Position numbers and translations under genes: made by a program | Assembly: GCF_014203045.1 (NCBI RefSeq) | Contig: NZ_JACHIF010000004.1 | Location: 352,943-416,942, forward strand | DNA: 64,000 bases | Source: Prosthecobacter dejongeii | GTDB taxonomy: Bacteria > Verrucomicrobiota > Verrucomicrobiia > Verrucomicrobiales > Verrucomicrobiaceae | Direction: 5' to 3' | Notes under the pieces: model-generated | Told to the model about the DNA's origin: nothing | Database searches by the model: none | What the model saw: only the letters and a program-made list of their open reading frames with translations | Part shown: piece by piece, positions 24,197 through 33,720 of the stretch | Layout: each line of letters starts with the position of its first letter | How positions within the stretch are numbered: the first letter of the stretch is position 1

Positions 24197-25468
24197 ATGC
24201 AGGTGGGAGATAACATTGATCTGGCGAATCTGCGGGATCAGATTCGCGGTCGGCTGACGATGGCGGATCTGTGCGCGAAAGATGGGCTGGAAGGCCGAAG
24301 GGAAGGGCATGCGCAGCGGGCACGCTGCCCTTTTCACGAAGAAAAGAGCGGGTCATTTCTAATCGGCGGCCGTGCTGCAGATCGAGCGCATTGTTTCGGG
24401 TGCGGATGGAGCGGGGATCTTTTTGCTTTTTGGGAAAAACGCAAAGGTGTCAGCCATGTGGAGGCAGTGAATCAGCTGGCCTCGCTGGTGGGGCTGGCTC
24501 CTGTCATTCCTGGGGTGAAATGGGAGCGGCCGAAAGCGAAGGCGCTGGCGGTGGCAAAAGGCACGCGGCGGATCGAGGCCGGGGAAAAGCCGGCGCTGCC
24601 AGGCATGCGGATGCTGCGAGAAGACGAGATGGAAACGCTGGCGAAACTGCGCGGGCTTTCTGTGGAGTCGGTGAGGATCGCCGCGACGGTGATGAAGCGT
24701 GTGGGCTACTGTGAGTGGCCGCTGTATCTGAATCGCCGGGAGAACCGCTGGTGTAGCCCATGTGATGCGCATTGGTTCAAGTGCGGCCGTGATACGGATG
24801 AGTGCGCGCCGGTGCCGAGGTTCCCCTCCTGGGTGGTGACCGATGATGCGCGGTGGGTGGCGCAGTTTCGGCGCCTGGATGGTGAACCCTACACTCCGCG
24901 CGGGGAAGGCGGTAAAGATCCCTTCAAATCCTGGACACTGGGAACGGCAACGTGGCCACTCGGCGCGGCCGAGCTGCGGAATCGAATGGGTGTGATCCTC
25001 GTGGAAGGTGGGGCGGATATGCTGGCGGGTTACCATTTCCTTCAGCGTTTCAGCCGACTGCGCGAGGTGGGGGTGGTGTGCATGCTGGGCGCGAGTGGTC
25101 GCATTGCCGAGGCGGCGCTGCCTTTCTTCAAGGGGAAGCGCGTGCGGATCATCTGCGATGCGGATGAGGAGCAAGTGAAGCGACATCCACAAAAGGATGG
25201 TACGGAAAGGATCGTGAAAACACGACCTGGCTGTGATGCGGCCGCGCGATGGACGGAGCAGCTGACGCACGCGGGTGCGGCGGTGAAGACATTCTACCTC
25301 GGGGACGTGCTGGATGGCGAGGGAGAGATCATCGTGCCTGGCCTGGTGAGAGCTGACGGGAAGCCGGTAAAGGATCTGAATGACCTGGCTTATTGCAGCG
25401 AAGTGATCCTGGATAGTGATGAAGTGCGCGATGCCTTCTGTGAATGGAAGGAGGGCTTCGGTGGCTAA
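24197..25468 (+). CDS. DnaG-type primase (CHC2 zinc finger plus Toprim)
   Basis: 423 residues from ATG 24197 (GAGG about 10 nt upstream); a TTG 15 nt earlier is possible. Zinc-finger ligands Cys44, His47, Cys66 and Cys69 lie in RCPFHEEKSGSF and HCFGCGWSGDLF, typical of CHC2 primases. The Toprim-like C-terminal half contains VILVEGGADML and VRIICDADEEQ with the acidic metal-binding residues. It should make RNA primers at the phage fork. Its 3' end overlaps the helicase gene by 8 nt. Confidence 0.85.
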   Translation: MQVGDNIDLANLRDQIRGRLTMADLCAKDGLEGRREGHAQRARCPFHEEKSGSFLIGGRAADRAHCFGCGWSGDLFAFWEKRKGVSHVEAVNQLASLVGLAPVIPGVKWERPKAKALAVAKGTRRIEAGEKPALPGMRMLREDEMETLAKLRGLSVESVRIAATVMKRVGYCEWPLYLNRRENRWCSPCDAHWFKCGRDTDECAPVPRFPSWVVTDDARWVAQFRRLDGEPYTPRGEGGKDPFKSWTLGTATWPLGAAELRNRMGVILVEGGADMLAGYHFLQRFSRLREVGVVCMLGASGRIAEAALPFFKGKRVRIICDADEEQVKRHPQKDGTERIVKTRPGCDAAARWTEQLTHAGAAVKTFYLGDVLDGEGEIIVPGLVRADGKPVKDLNDLAYCSEVILDSDEVRDAFCEWKEGFGG

Positions 25469-27071
25469 GAAAGCAGCCACAAAAAAAGCGGCGAATCCAC
25501 GTGATGGAAAGGCCAAAAAAGGTGCGAAGGATGAAGCGGCAACGTTTTCACCCGGCGATGCGGCCGCGCCCAAGATCTTCGACGTCGATCAGGTGTGCGA
25601 CGAGCTGAATCTGTGGTGGGAGAATGACGGCGGCGATTCCTTCGTGGTGAAAACGGGTGGCGAATTGTGGTCGCGCTGGCCGGTGTCATCGATCAAGCAG
25701 CTGGCGCGGATGTTGCCCGGACGATTGATTGCCCTGAAGACGCGCGAGAACGAGCGGCTGAGTGAGATGGATCGCGTGCTTTTGCATGCGCGCCAGGCGC
25801 GGTGCGTGGAGAAGGTATTGCCGGCGCTGGCGGGCTACCGTGCGGGGGTGCGTGAGCTGAGTGACGGCCGTCGTGTGGTGGTGAGGATGTCGCCCAAATT
25901 GATCGAGCCCGAGAAGGGTGAATGGTCAACTGTGCGCGCGCTGATCGAGGACCGGCTGAACCTGGGGGCAGGGGATGTGGATCAGAGCGTGTACTTTCAC
26001 GCGTGGTGCAAGATCGCCTATGAAAGCCTGATGTATGGGGAGCCGGGGAGCTACAAGCCTGGTCATGCGCTAGTGCTGAGTGGGCCGGTGGGCTGTGGGA
26101 AAAGCCGTCTGCAGGTGAACATCATCACGCCTTTGTTAGGTGGCCGTAAGGCTGACCCCACGGCCTTCCTGATGGGGGATGATAGCTTTAACGCTGACAT
26201 GATGGGCAGCGAACATTTGATGATGGAAGAGCTTCTGACGAGCAGCTGGAGCGCGGCCGATCGCGTGAACCTGAGCGAGGCCATCAAACGCATCGTGGCG
26301 AACGAGAGCAAGCGCATGCGTTTGATGCGCACAGATCCGCTCACTGTGGATCCGTTTTGGCGGTTCACTTTGTCCATGAATAACGACCCGGATAAGCTCC
26401 GGGCCTTCCCTATGCTGACACCTGATTTTCGTGATAAAGTGATCATGCTGCTCGTGGCCAAAAAGCCGCTGCCAATGCCGACACGAACGGCGGCCGAACA
26501 AAAAGCGTTTAACGACCAGGTGAGGAAAGAACTGCCGGCGTATGCGTATTGGTTGCTCAATGAATTTGAGATACCGACCGCCATGCTGACGGTCGATGGG
26601 CAGGATGCGACGCGGTTTGGTTTTGGTTCTTTTCAACACACGCAACTGTCAGAACAGCTGTTTGATGAGTCGCCTGCAGCTCAGTTGCTGAGGCTGATTG
26701 ATACGGCTGAGATCTGCCACATCGCGGGCACTCCGAAGAAGCTTTGGGAACTGAAGCATCCGCTGAATCACAGCGGCCGGAAGCCCCGTGGGCGGCCCTG
26801 GGAGAATACGCCCTGGGTCTGGGAAGGCAGTGCTGAGAAGCTGGAAGAGCTGCTGTGTGGCCACGTGGAGGGCTGGACTTCTTCTGTGGCCCGAGCCGCC
26901 TCCAGGCTTCTGGGGAAAGCGGGCGCGGCTACGATGCTGAGCCGACTTGCGGAAGACCGGATTGACAGGATCGCTAAGCGTGACAGGGCGGAGTTTAGGG
27001 GATGGGCCATTGCCGCGTCAGCGGACGAAATGGATGCGCCGAAGGCGGAAGATGAAGAAGGTGAGGACTGA
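25461..27071 (+). CDS. Phage replicative helicase/ATPase (superfamily 3-like)
   Basis: 536 residues from GTG 25461, chosen because GGAGGG lies directly upstream; longer frames lack a ribosome site. A basic N-terminus (AKKAATKKAANPRDGKAKKG) precedes an ATPase domain with Walker A GPVGCGKS (208-215), Walker-B-like LMMEELLTS, and the downstream MNNDPDKL sensor-type motif. The organisation resembles the D5/DUF5906-type primase-helicases. Together with the CHC2-Toprim primase before it, this is a two-gene primase-helicase unit. Confidence 0.8.
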   Translation: MAKKAATKKAANPRDGKAKKGAKDEAATFSPGDAAAPKIFDVDQVCDELNLWWENDGGDSFVVKTGGELWSRWPVSSIKQLARMLPGRLIALKTRENERLSEMDRVLLHARQARCVEKVLPALAGYRAGVRELSDGRRVVVRMSPKLIEPEKGEWSTVRALIEDRLNLGAGDVDQSVYFHAWCKIAYESLMYGEPGSYKPGHALVLSGPVGCGKSRLQVNIITPLLGGRKADPTAFLMGDDSFNADMMGSEHLMMEELLTSSWSAADRVNLSEAIKRIVANESKRMRLMRTDPLTVDPFWRFTLSMNNDPDKLRAFPMLTPDFRDKVIMLLVAKKPLPMPTRTAAEQKAFNDQVRKELPAYAYWLLNEFEIPTAMLTVDGQDATRFGFGSFQHTQLSEQLFDESPAAQLLRLIDTAEICHIAGTPKKLWELKHPLNHSGRKPRGRPWENTPWVWEGSAEKLEELLCGHVEGWTSSVARAASRLLGKAGAATMLSRLAEDRIDRIAKRDRAEFRGWAIAASADEMDAPKAEDEEGED

Positions 27072-27731
27072 GGGGGGGGCGGCGGAGTGAGGCGTCAGCG
27101 GTCGAAACCCTGACGCCGAAGGCGTGTATGACATGCTGTGATGTCAGGCTATAAGCCTACGGCCAGGCGGAATCGCGCCCTGTGGTGACGGTGTGGCGGG
27201 TTGTTTTTTTATTTATTAGGCGCGCTAGGTGTCAGCTTATCGGTTTAACTTTTTCGATCCTAACTGAGCTTTTGTGATGTCAGATTGTCAGATTAGAAGA
27301 CTTTGCCTTGAAAGAGTAGGGGCATAAGATGACGGGCAAGAGTTGCGAGGTTGCACTTTCCGCCAGAATAAGGGGCAATTCCGTGCAAATGAGGGGCGAT
27401 CCTGCCCCATCCCACCCCGGTAAGGAATCTCTTTGCCCCCTAGGGTGCCTAATGCGGGTCCTCCGTCCCCCAGTGAATTCGCAAATGGGGCGAAGAATTG
27501 CACTCTTGCCCCTGTCTTTTGACACTAGGCGAGGGGCATGGATTTAGACGTGGTCATGCAAATGGAAGGGCAAAAGTGCCCTGCTAGCTGCCTTAGTTGC
27601 TGCCTATCGCCCGTTCCTGCCCCTCTGCTGATCAAGGCGAACAAAAATTTTCGGAAGGGTAGGGCCTTGCCCAAAATTTTCGCGCGACGTAAAAATAAAA
27701 CATCGGACAAAAAAACGGCCGGCGCTGCATC
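27072..27731 (+). other. Repeat-rich non-coding region before terS (candidate cos/pac site or origin)
   Basis: 660 bp with no credible gene. The heptamer AGGGGCA or its complement occurs exactly at 27318, 27371, 27507, 27532 and 27618, with near matches at 27392, 27403, 27434, 27486 and 27566. Three direct repeats of GCAAATG followed by a G-rich GGGC occur at 27383, 27479 and 27556. AAAATTTTCG occurs twice near 27644 and 27673 around the inverted pair GGGTAGGGCC/TTGCCC. It lies between the replication and packaging genes, where phages keep terminase binding sites or an origin. Confidence 0.55.
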
Positions 27732-28559
27732 ATGAACGCGCTAGAACAATCCGAGATCCCTCTCGCCGCCGAATCTGAAGCGCTGCAACTGCACGCGCCT
27801 GCCTGTATCGCGGTGCGGCCAAAGTTGGAGAGCGCCAAAAAGGAAACGTACAAGCATTACGAGTCCATCTATGGCAAAAAGACTCGAACGCTGAAGTGGT
27901 GGGTAGAGCAGGGGCGCTCGGCGGCGGGTGGGCCTGATCTACCCCCGTTAGATCGACCTGAGGAGATGCCAGCATGGTGGGAGAGGGTAATGACTCAATC
28001 ATGCCCTAGATCAGTTCTGGAGGCCTCCAGAGCGGCAGCGGCGGCGCGTACCTCGTCTATGGTCGTGTCGGTGGTCTCACAAGCTCCTATCGCAAATGCG
28101 GCTAACGGGAGCTCTGCTACACCTGCATTTGAGGCTCCGGCCCTAACGAGCCAAGATGAAAACCTGAATCATTTAAAGGGGCAGCTAGCGCGGGTGCGTC
28201 TTGAGCTCCTAGAGGCGGAGACTGCAGAGCCGCGTGACCACGTCCTGATCGAGTCGAAAGAAAGGAAGTGGCGGGAATTGCGAACGGAGGTTGAAGAAGC
28301 TGAGGCGGCGATTTTTAAACTCCGAAAAATGCAGGGAAAGCTCGTGGATCTGGAGGCGGTCGAAGCCGCTCTTATGCCGCTGCTCTCAAACGTCGTGGAT
28401 GCCGTGCGTTCCACCTACACCCGAGTGCGGCCGTCGCTGTCTGCGGCATCGACAGACGCTGAGCGTGAGGCCATCTGGAACCGTGGGATTGATGAGGCCT
28501 TTGAAGAGCTTGTCCGTGGTGGCTTTTTGAACCGTGAAACCATGAAGCTCGCTGCATGA
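27732..28559 (+). CDS. Phage terminase small subunit (probable)
   Basis: 275 residues, directly upstream of and overlapping the large terminase by 4 nt. The N-terminal part (YGKKTRTLKWWVEQGRSA) looks like the WHD/HTH portion of Nu1-type small terminases; the middle is Ala/Ser-rich and the C-terminus is a long charged coiled coil (ETAEPRDHVLIESKERKWRE). It would bind the packaging site and assemble with the large subunit. The assignment rests mostly on position. Confidence 0.65.
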   Translation: MNALEQSEIPLAAESEALQLHAPACIAVRPKLESAKKETYKHYESIYGKKTRTLKWWVEQGRSAAGGPDLPPLDRPEEMPAWWERVMTQSCPRSVLEASRAAAAARTSSMVVSVVSQAPIANAANGSSATPAFEAPALTSQDENLNHLKGQLARVRLELLEAETAEPRDHVLIESKERKWRELRTEVEEAEAAIFKLRKMQGKLVDLEAVEAALMPLLSNVVDAVRSTYTRVRPSLSAASTDAEREAIWNRGIDEAFEELVRGGFLNRETMKLAA

Positions 28560-30568
28560 TTGATCTCACTGAATGGGGGCGTGGATTGTTGGGCCGGGTC
28601 ATTCGACCACGGCCCAAAGGTGGGATCGCGAAGTGGGGCCATGAGAACATTGCGCTAAGCAGTGAGGAGAGCGCTGGAGCTCCGGGCCCTTACCGGGTCG
28701 AGCTAGAGCCTTGGACATCGATCGTCTTCAAATTCATCGAAGATCCGCGCTATGATCTCCTGTACGTGGCGAAAGCTTCCCGTATGGGCTTCACACTGGC
28801 TTTCTTCGTGGCCATGATGTGGTGGCTCACCCATTTTGGCACGAATATCATTTTCGCGATCGACAAATCGAAGGAGGTCAAAAGGATCGCTAGAAAGCGC
28901 ATCATCCCATTGATCAAGAGCGTGCGCGCTTTGCGTGATGTGCTGCCTTCGAATGATCGCGCGCTAACGACTGAGACGCTTTACTTGAAGGGTAAGACAG
29001 TCTTTCTCGCGGGTGCTCAAAGCCTTAGCCAGGTGTTGAATAAAACGGCCTCGCTGATCTGCGCGGATGAGCTCGATCAGTTTGAAAACTTCAAGTCTGG
29101 GGAAATCAACGCCCATGGTCATTTGTTAGACCGAATGATGGACGTGCTGAATGCCAAGGGCATCTTTGGCGGAAAGCCGCGTAATGAGGAGGATATCACT
29201 TGGCAGGAATATCTCACCGGGACTCGTCACCAACTGTTTGTGCCTTGTCCTCACTGCGAGACCATGCAGGTCTTAGACCCGAAAAATATGCGGTATGATC
29301 ACTGTCGCACCGAAGATGGGGATTATGATGGTGACCGGGTAGCGAATGATGCCTTTTGGCAGTGCATCAATCCAGAGTGCCGATTGGATCCAGCGCGTCA
29401 CCACGGCCGCATTGATGAAAAGCACAAGCTGTGGATGCTGGAAATGAAAGACCATGAGTTTGTTAGGGCGGAGTTCCGCCAAACCAATTTTGGGCAGGAT
29501 GATGATAAGCCTGAGCCGCGTAAAATGAGCGTGCAGATTGGGCAGCAATACAGTCTCCGGCCAAAGCTGACCTGGGGAGCGATCGCGTTGCATTGGATCA
29601 AGGCCAGCAAAAAGGGTGGAACCGAATTGGCGCACTTTTATCGCACGCGTTTTGGCATGCCTTATCGACAAAAGCAGACCATCATCAAAGGCGAGATGGT
29701 CAAAGCTCTGGCAAAGGGTAGCGTTTATCGGCATGGTGAATGCCCCGTCTTGCCTTGCTTCGTGGCCATGGCTGTGGACGTTCAAGAGCTCGTTAAAAAG
29801 TGGTCTAAGGTCGCCTTCCTGCCTTCCGGTGAGGCTTTCATCATTGATTACGGCGAGTGCTTGGCCTTTGAAGATCTTTATGAGATCGCAGAGAAGCCCA
29901 TCAAGATCCTGGACTGGGGAGATATCCCTGAGTCCGAGCGGGATCCACACATCATGGTGAATTTCGTCTGGATTGATGAGGGTAACGGTGATGGGGATCA
30001 ATCGACGAAGGATGTGCGAGACTTCTGTGCTCGCCCTCGCTCTCGAAATCACCCGCTGCACGGCGGCCATTGGATTTACCCGTGTAAAGGGGCAGGGGGC
30101 TTGCAAATCAAGGGTGTGGTCGATGAACGTGACCGCAAGGTCGATAGCTATGAGTTCAAATGCTACCACTTGAGCCATAATGAATTCGCCACTGAGTTGT
30201 ACCTACAGCGAATTGGCCAGCACGAAGAGATTTGCGCGGCCATGGAGATCATGGCGCGAAGCCCTCACAAAAGGCTACCGCTTCCGGCCCCTCGCTTGTG
30301 GCTGATGAAAAATCCCGATGACGAATTCATCGCGGAATTGTGCGCGGAGAAACGGCAGCTCAAAAAGGTCCGTGGGCGGCTGCGTTGGGTATGGGTCGAT
30401 CCGACCGAAAAAAACGACTATGGCGACACGGTGAAGTATTGCCTGGCCATGTGGTATTTCATTCGTGAATTGTATGGGTGGGAGGCACCTGATGATGAGC
30501 CAGAAACTGATGCATCGAAACCGGCCCAAAAGGAGCGCGAATACATCCTGCATCGGGATGAGGATTGA
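28556..30568 (+). CDS. Phage terminase large subunit (GpA type)
   Basis: 670 residues. The GpA-family ATPase is visible: VAKASRMGFT (71-80, Walker-A-like), LICADELDQF with Asp171-Glu172 as Walker B, and the zinc-like CPHCETMQVL / CINPEC segment. The C-terminal half carries the nuclease (AVDVQ...SGEAFIIDYGE). It packages DNA into the prohead and cuts at the packaging site. GpA-type terminases usually go with cohesive-end packaging. The gene overlaps terS. Confidence 0.93.
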   Translation: MIDLTEWGRGLLGRVIRPRPKGGIAKWGHENIALSSEESAGAPGPYRVELEPWTSIVFKFIEDPRYDLLYVAKASRMGFTLAFFVAMMWWLTHFGTNIIFAIDKSKEVKRIARKRIIPLIKSVRALRDVLPSNDRALTTETLYLKGKTVFLAGAQSLSQVLNKTASLICADELDQFENFKSGEINAHGHLLDRMMDVLNAKGIFGGKPRNEEDITWQEYLTGTRHQLFVPCPHCETMQVLDPKNMRYDHCRTEDGDYDGDRVANDAFWQCINPECRLDPARHHGRIDEKHKLWMLEMKDHEFVRAEFRQTNFGQDDDKPEPRKMSVQIGQQYSLRPKLTWGAIALHWIKASKKGGTELAHFYRTRFGMPYRQKQTIIKGEMVKALAKGSVYRHGECPVLPCFVAMAVDVQELVKKWSKVAFLPSGEAFIIDYGECLAFEDLYEIAEKPIKILDWGDIPESERDPHIMVNFVWIDEGNGDGDQSTKDVRDFCARPRSRNHPLHGGHWIYPCKGAGGLQIKGVVDERDRKVDSYEFKCYHLSHNEFATELYLQRIGQHEEICAAMEIMARSPHKRLPLPAPRLWLMKNPDDEFIAELCAEKRQLKKVRGRLRWVWVDPTEKNDYGDTVKYCLAMWYFIRELYGWEAPDDEPETDASKPAQKEREYILHRDED

Positions 30569-30586
30569 CATCCTCTAGGCCCTTGA

Positions 30587-30901
30587 ATGGCCTCCGATGT
30601 TGATCCCGATATCCTCACTGACGCAATCCTCCTGCATGTTGAGGACCTTGGCGAGGTGAATGGTAAAGCCTGGCTGCGCACGGAATTTGACCGCGTTTTT
30701 GGCCTCGTGATGGCTGGCGATGAATTTGTAACGGCTACGAGCTTCAAAGGTCAGAGCGGCAGCGCGGAGCGCAAAGTTTCCGGTGCCCAGTTGCTCGCTG
30801 TGCTCACTCAAGCTCGCAAGATGCTGAATGCTGAAGAAAACGGCAGCCCTGCGGCTGGGGCCATGCTTGTCCCTCGTCTCGCTGACTTTCCCCTTTCCTG
30901 A
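30587..30901 (+). CDS. Small head-completion candidate (gpW position)
   Basis: 104 residues between large terminase and portal, where lambda keeps gpW. The segment FVTATSFKGQSGSAERKVSG followed by a helix (LLAVLTQARKML) loosely recalls head-tail joining proteins. No firm family. TTGACA lies 16 nt before the start. Confidence 0.5.
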   Translation: MASDVDPDILTDAILLHVEDLGEVNGKAWLRTEFDRVFGLVMAGDEFVTATSFKGQSGSAERKVSGAQLLAVLTQARKMLNAEENGSPAAGAMLVPRLADFPLS

Positions 30902-30906
30902 TTTTT

Positions 30907-32484
30907 ATGAGTCGTTCTAAAGCTCGATCCAAAGCTAAGCCCGCGCCCATTACAGCGGCCGTCTTGCCTCCAGCAATGCCGGCAATCAATAGCGGTGGTG
31001 GAATCCGCAGCACCCCCGTGGGCCAGACCTGGCGGAACTGGAGAGCCGAGACCAGCACTCAAGCTCGGGAGCGTGTTCTCACATCACGATTCCTCCAGGA
31101 GGCGCTTCCATTTGTGGGTTACCTGGTCTCGCAGCTGCCCGAGGAAGCTTTGGGTGATGGCCTAGTGCCGACCAGCGAAAGCAAGGATTTGGAGTTCAAG
31201 CGCGCGGCTACGGCATACTTTGATCAATGGGCTAGATCGCCCGCGATCGACATTCGTCGCCGATTCGATTTCTACGCATCGCAGCATATGATCGGCCAGA
31301 CCATGATTGGCGATGGCCAAGTGTTTGCGCTGAAAATTCGTGATCCGCGCCCTGAGGCGCTAGCAAGGCCGTTAAGTGATAAGAAATTCCGCCGTTTACA
31401 GCTTCAATTTCTGACTCGTGATCAGCTCGGAAATGCAGGAGCTCGTGACATGGTGGCCAATGGAACTTCCCTTGTTTGGGATAACGGAATCCAGTTTGAT
31501 AGCCTGGATGTGGCTCGCAAATACAGCATCATCAAGCAGACCTCTCCAGGCATCTTAGCAGGCAGTTCTTATGAGATTAAAGACGCGTCAGAGATGCTGC
31601 ACATTTACGCCGATCGAATGTTCAATCAGCGCCATGGAACCCCATGGCTTTTCAGCGGCAACTCCAGTGCTCTTGATGCCTTAGACCGTAAATCGGTGCG
31701 TATGTATGCCTCCAAGATTCGCGCCTATTTCTTGGGTGCCATCAAGACACCGACGGGCGAAAATCCGGCAAGCATGCGCAGCGCGGTGAGGAAAGGCACC
31801 AAGCTGAACGAAGAAGGCGCTGCGGTCGATAACGGTGTACGATATGTCGAGCTGGCGGGTGGCGTCTCCATTCCCGTTTTGAAGGAAGGGGAATCCATCA
31901 ACTTTTACCAGAATCAGGATCCTGTTACGGCTGATCAGCTTCTGCAGGAGCTCTGGACGGAGCTTGTGTTTTGCCTGAAATATCCGCCTGAATACCTGCT
32001 GAATTTGATGGGCCTCGGCTCTGGTGCTATCAGGATGGTGCTTCGCAAAGTCAAAAAAGCTCATGACAGAATCCGTCGCCCAGTGCGGCAGCAATACTGC
32101 CAGGAGGTGTGGGAATTTGTCATCGGGGATGCCATTCAGCAAAAGCTCCTCCCGCTCGTGGATGACTGGCGCGACGTGAATTGGAAAGGTGGAGTCGATC
32201 CAAGCATTGATGCCGGCCGAGATGAAAAAGCCGAGCAGGAAAAGCTGCGGAGTTTCACGGGCACGGTCGAGCAGTATTGCGATGCGTTAGGCCTGGATGG
32301 CGAATCGGTCCGGCATGCTCGCTTGGATGAGATAGCGGATAACATTGCTTACGGAGCTAAAAAAGGCCTGCCTTGGTTCATGTGCATCGATGCGCTTCAA
32401 GTGCAAGCCATGACAGGTTTGGCCTCCCAGTTAGGCGTTGATATCGGTGACCTGGTAGCCAAGCTAACAACGGTTAAGGAGTAG
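30907..32484 (+). CDS. Phage portal protein (lambda type)
   Basis: 525 residues. N-terminal ETSTQARERVLTSRFLQEAL, then GDGLVPTSES, FKRAATAYFDQWARS and GDGQVFALKI follow the pattern of lambda-family portals, as does ASEMLHIYADRMFNQRHGTPWL. It forms the dodecameric ring at the capsid vertex through which DNA passes. Position after terminase and before the protease is canonical. Confidence 0.92.
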   Translation: MSRSKARSKAKPAPITAAVLPPAMPAINSGGGIRSTPVGQTWRNWRAETSTQARERVLTSRFLQEALPFVGYLVSQLPEEALGDGLVPTSESKDLEFKRAATAYFDQWARSPAIDIRRRFDFYASQHMIGQTMIGDGQVFALKIRDPRPEALARPLSDKKFRRLQLQFLTRDQLGNAGARDMVANGTSLVWDNGIQFDSLDVARKYSIIKQTSPGILAGSSYEIKDASEMLHIYADRMFNQRHGTPWLFSGNSSALDALDRKSVRMYASKIRAYFLGAIKTPTGENPASMRSAVRKGTKLNEEGAAVDNGVRYVELAGGVSIPVLKEGESINFYQNQDPVTADQLLQELWTELVFCLKYPPEYLLNLMGLGSGAIRMVLRKVKKAHDRIRRPVRQQYCQEVWEFVIGDAIQQKLLPLVDDWRDVNWKGGVDPSIDAGRDEKAEQEKLRSFTGTVEQYCDALGLDGESVRHARLDEIADNIAYGAKKGLPWFMCIDALQVQAMTGLASQLGVDIGDLVAKLTTVKE

Positions 32485-32490
32485 AATGAA

Positions 32491-32510
32491 CGACCGCCAC
32501 GTGGCGGTCG
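32491..32510. repeat. 20-bp palindrome, copy 2
   Basis: CGACCGCCACGTGGCGGTCG, 6 bp after the portal stop codon and followed by TCATTGACAT, a flank also similar at copy 3. Confidence 0.95.
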
Positions 32511-32534
32511 TCATTGACATCTAGCTGGCTGGGT

Positions 32535-33683
32535 ATGACTCAGCCTCGGCCTTCTTTCATCACTGCCTCAGCCGTTCCTCCCAAGCAAAACGGATCCTGG
32601 TTTGCCATTACAGCGCTGGCTGACAAACCTGCAGCCGAGATTCGGCTCCGTGGTTACATTGGCATGGCCTCGGAGGGTTACGACTACTGGACTGGTGAGA
32701 GCTATGATACTGGCGGCGCTGGCACGGTGCAGGAATTCGAAGAAGCCTTGAAAGCGCTGGGCCCAGTTGACGTGATCAATGTTTATATCACCTCTGAGGG
32801 TGGGAACGTTACCGATGGCATTGCTATCCATAACATTCTGGCCCGCCAGAAGGCTAAAGTCGTTTGTACGATTGATGGTTATGCTTTTTCTATTGCCACC
32901 GTGATTGCCATGGCGGCCAATGAGCTGAGGATCGCTGCGAATGGCCTCATGATGATCCACGATGCGGAGTTTTGGGCAGCGGGCTCTGACGTCAAAGCAT
33001 TGCAAGACGCTATCAACAGTCTCCAGGCCTGCAATGAAGCGATCGCAACGGCCTATCAGGCAAAAGCGGGTGGAACGCTCGCAGACTGGCATCTCAGAAT
33101 GTCGCAAACGACCTGGCTAACGGGTCGCCAAGCGGCGGAACTGAGGTTGGCAGATACAATCCTGGATGATGTGGCTCTCACAGCATACGCGCCCGCGAAT
33201 AAGGCCACCCTTGCTCGTCAAATGCCCGAGAGCATACGGGCTCTTTTTGACAATGCGTCACCACCGATCGCCACGCCGACACCTTCCACCACTCCTATGT
33301 TGAAGCCCCGCACTCCTCTCTTCACTGCCGCCACCGATACGCCGCCCGCTGGCGGGGGTGCGGCTCCTACAACTCCCCCCGCTGCAACGGCTACCCCGCC
33401 TGAGGCTGATCCTGTTGTTGTCCCTCCACCGGCAGCCGCTGCCGCGCCGGTCGCTGATTCGGTCGCTGCTGCGGTTACCGCTGCAATGGCTCCCATGCTA
33501 ACGCAGATCACTGCATTAGCCGCTGAGGTGCAACACCTCAAAGGTCTCGATGCTCACGGCATTTCTCGCACAACAGCGGCCAGCGCTGGCCCAGTAGGAG
33601 GAGCAAAGGCTGATAAGCCCGACCTCACTGCCCTCTCTCCTCGCGAACGGGTCAAAGCTGCCCTGGCCGAACGTCGTTCCTAA
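32535..33683 (+). CDS. Clp-type head maturation protease with scaffold-like tail
   Basis: 382 residues from ATG 32535; a TTG 21 nt upstream is less likely. Residues 20-200 form a ClpP-like serine protease (S49-type in lambda C): ITSEGGNVTDGIAIHN, catalytic Ser119 in DGYAFSIATV and His142 in MMIHDAEF. The tail from about 240 is Pro/Ala-rich, then a coiled coil (TQITALAAEVQHLKGL), consistent with an internal scaffold released on maturation. Confidence 0.9.
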   Translation: MTQPRPSFITASAVPPKQNGSWFAITALADKPAAEIRLRGYIGMASEGYDYWTGESYDTGGAGTVQEFEEALKALGPVDVINVYITSEGGNVTDGIAIHNILARQKAKVVCTIDGYAFSIATVIAMAANELRIAANGLMMIHDAEFWAAGSDVKALQDAINSLQACNEAIATAYQAKAGGTLADWHLRMSQTTWLTGRQAAELRLADTILDDVALTAYAPANKATLARQMPESIRALFDNASPPIATPTPSTTPMLKPRTPLFTAATDTPPAGGGAAPTTPPAATATPPEADPVVVPPPAAAAAPVADSVAAAVTAAMAPMLTQITALAAEVQHLKGLDAHGISRTTAASAGPVGGAKADKPDLTALSPRERVKAALAERRS

Positions 33684-33720
33684 TCTCTCACCCTCACCCT
33701 TCTTTCTACCTACTCGTTTT

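Noticed and set aside
27329-27735. Small open frames in the gap before terS
   Set aside because: They contain the repeated heptamers in several frames and show no codon bias; the repeats explain the sequence better.
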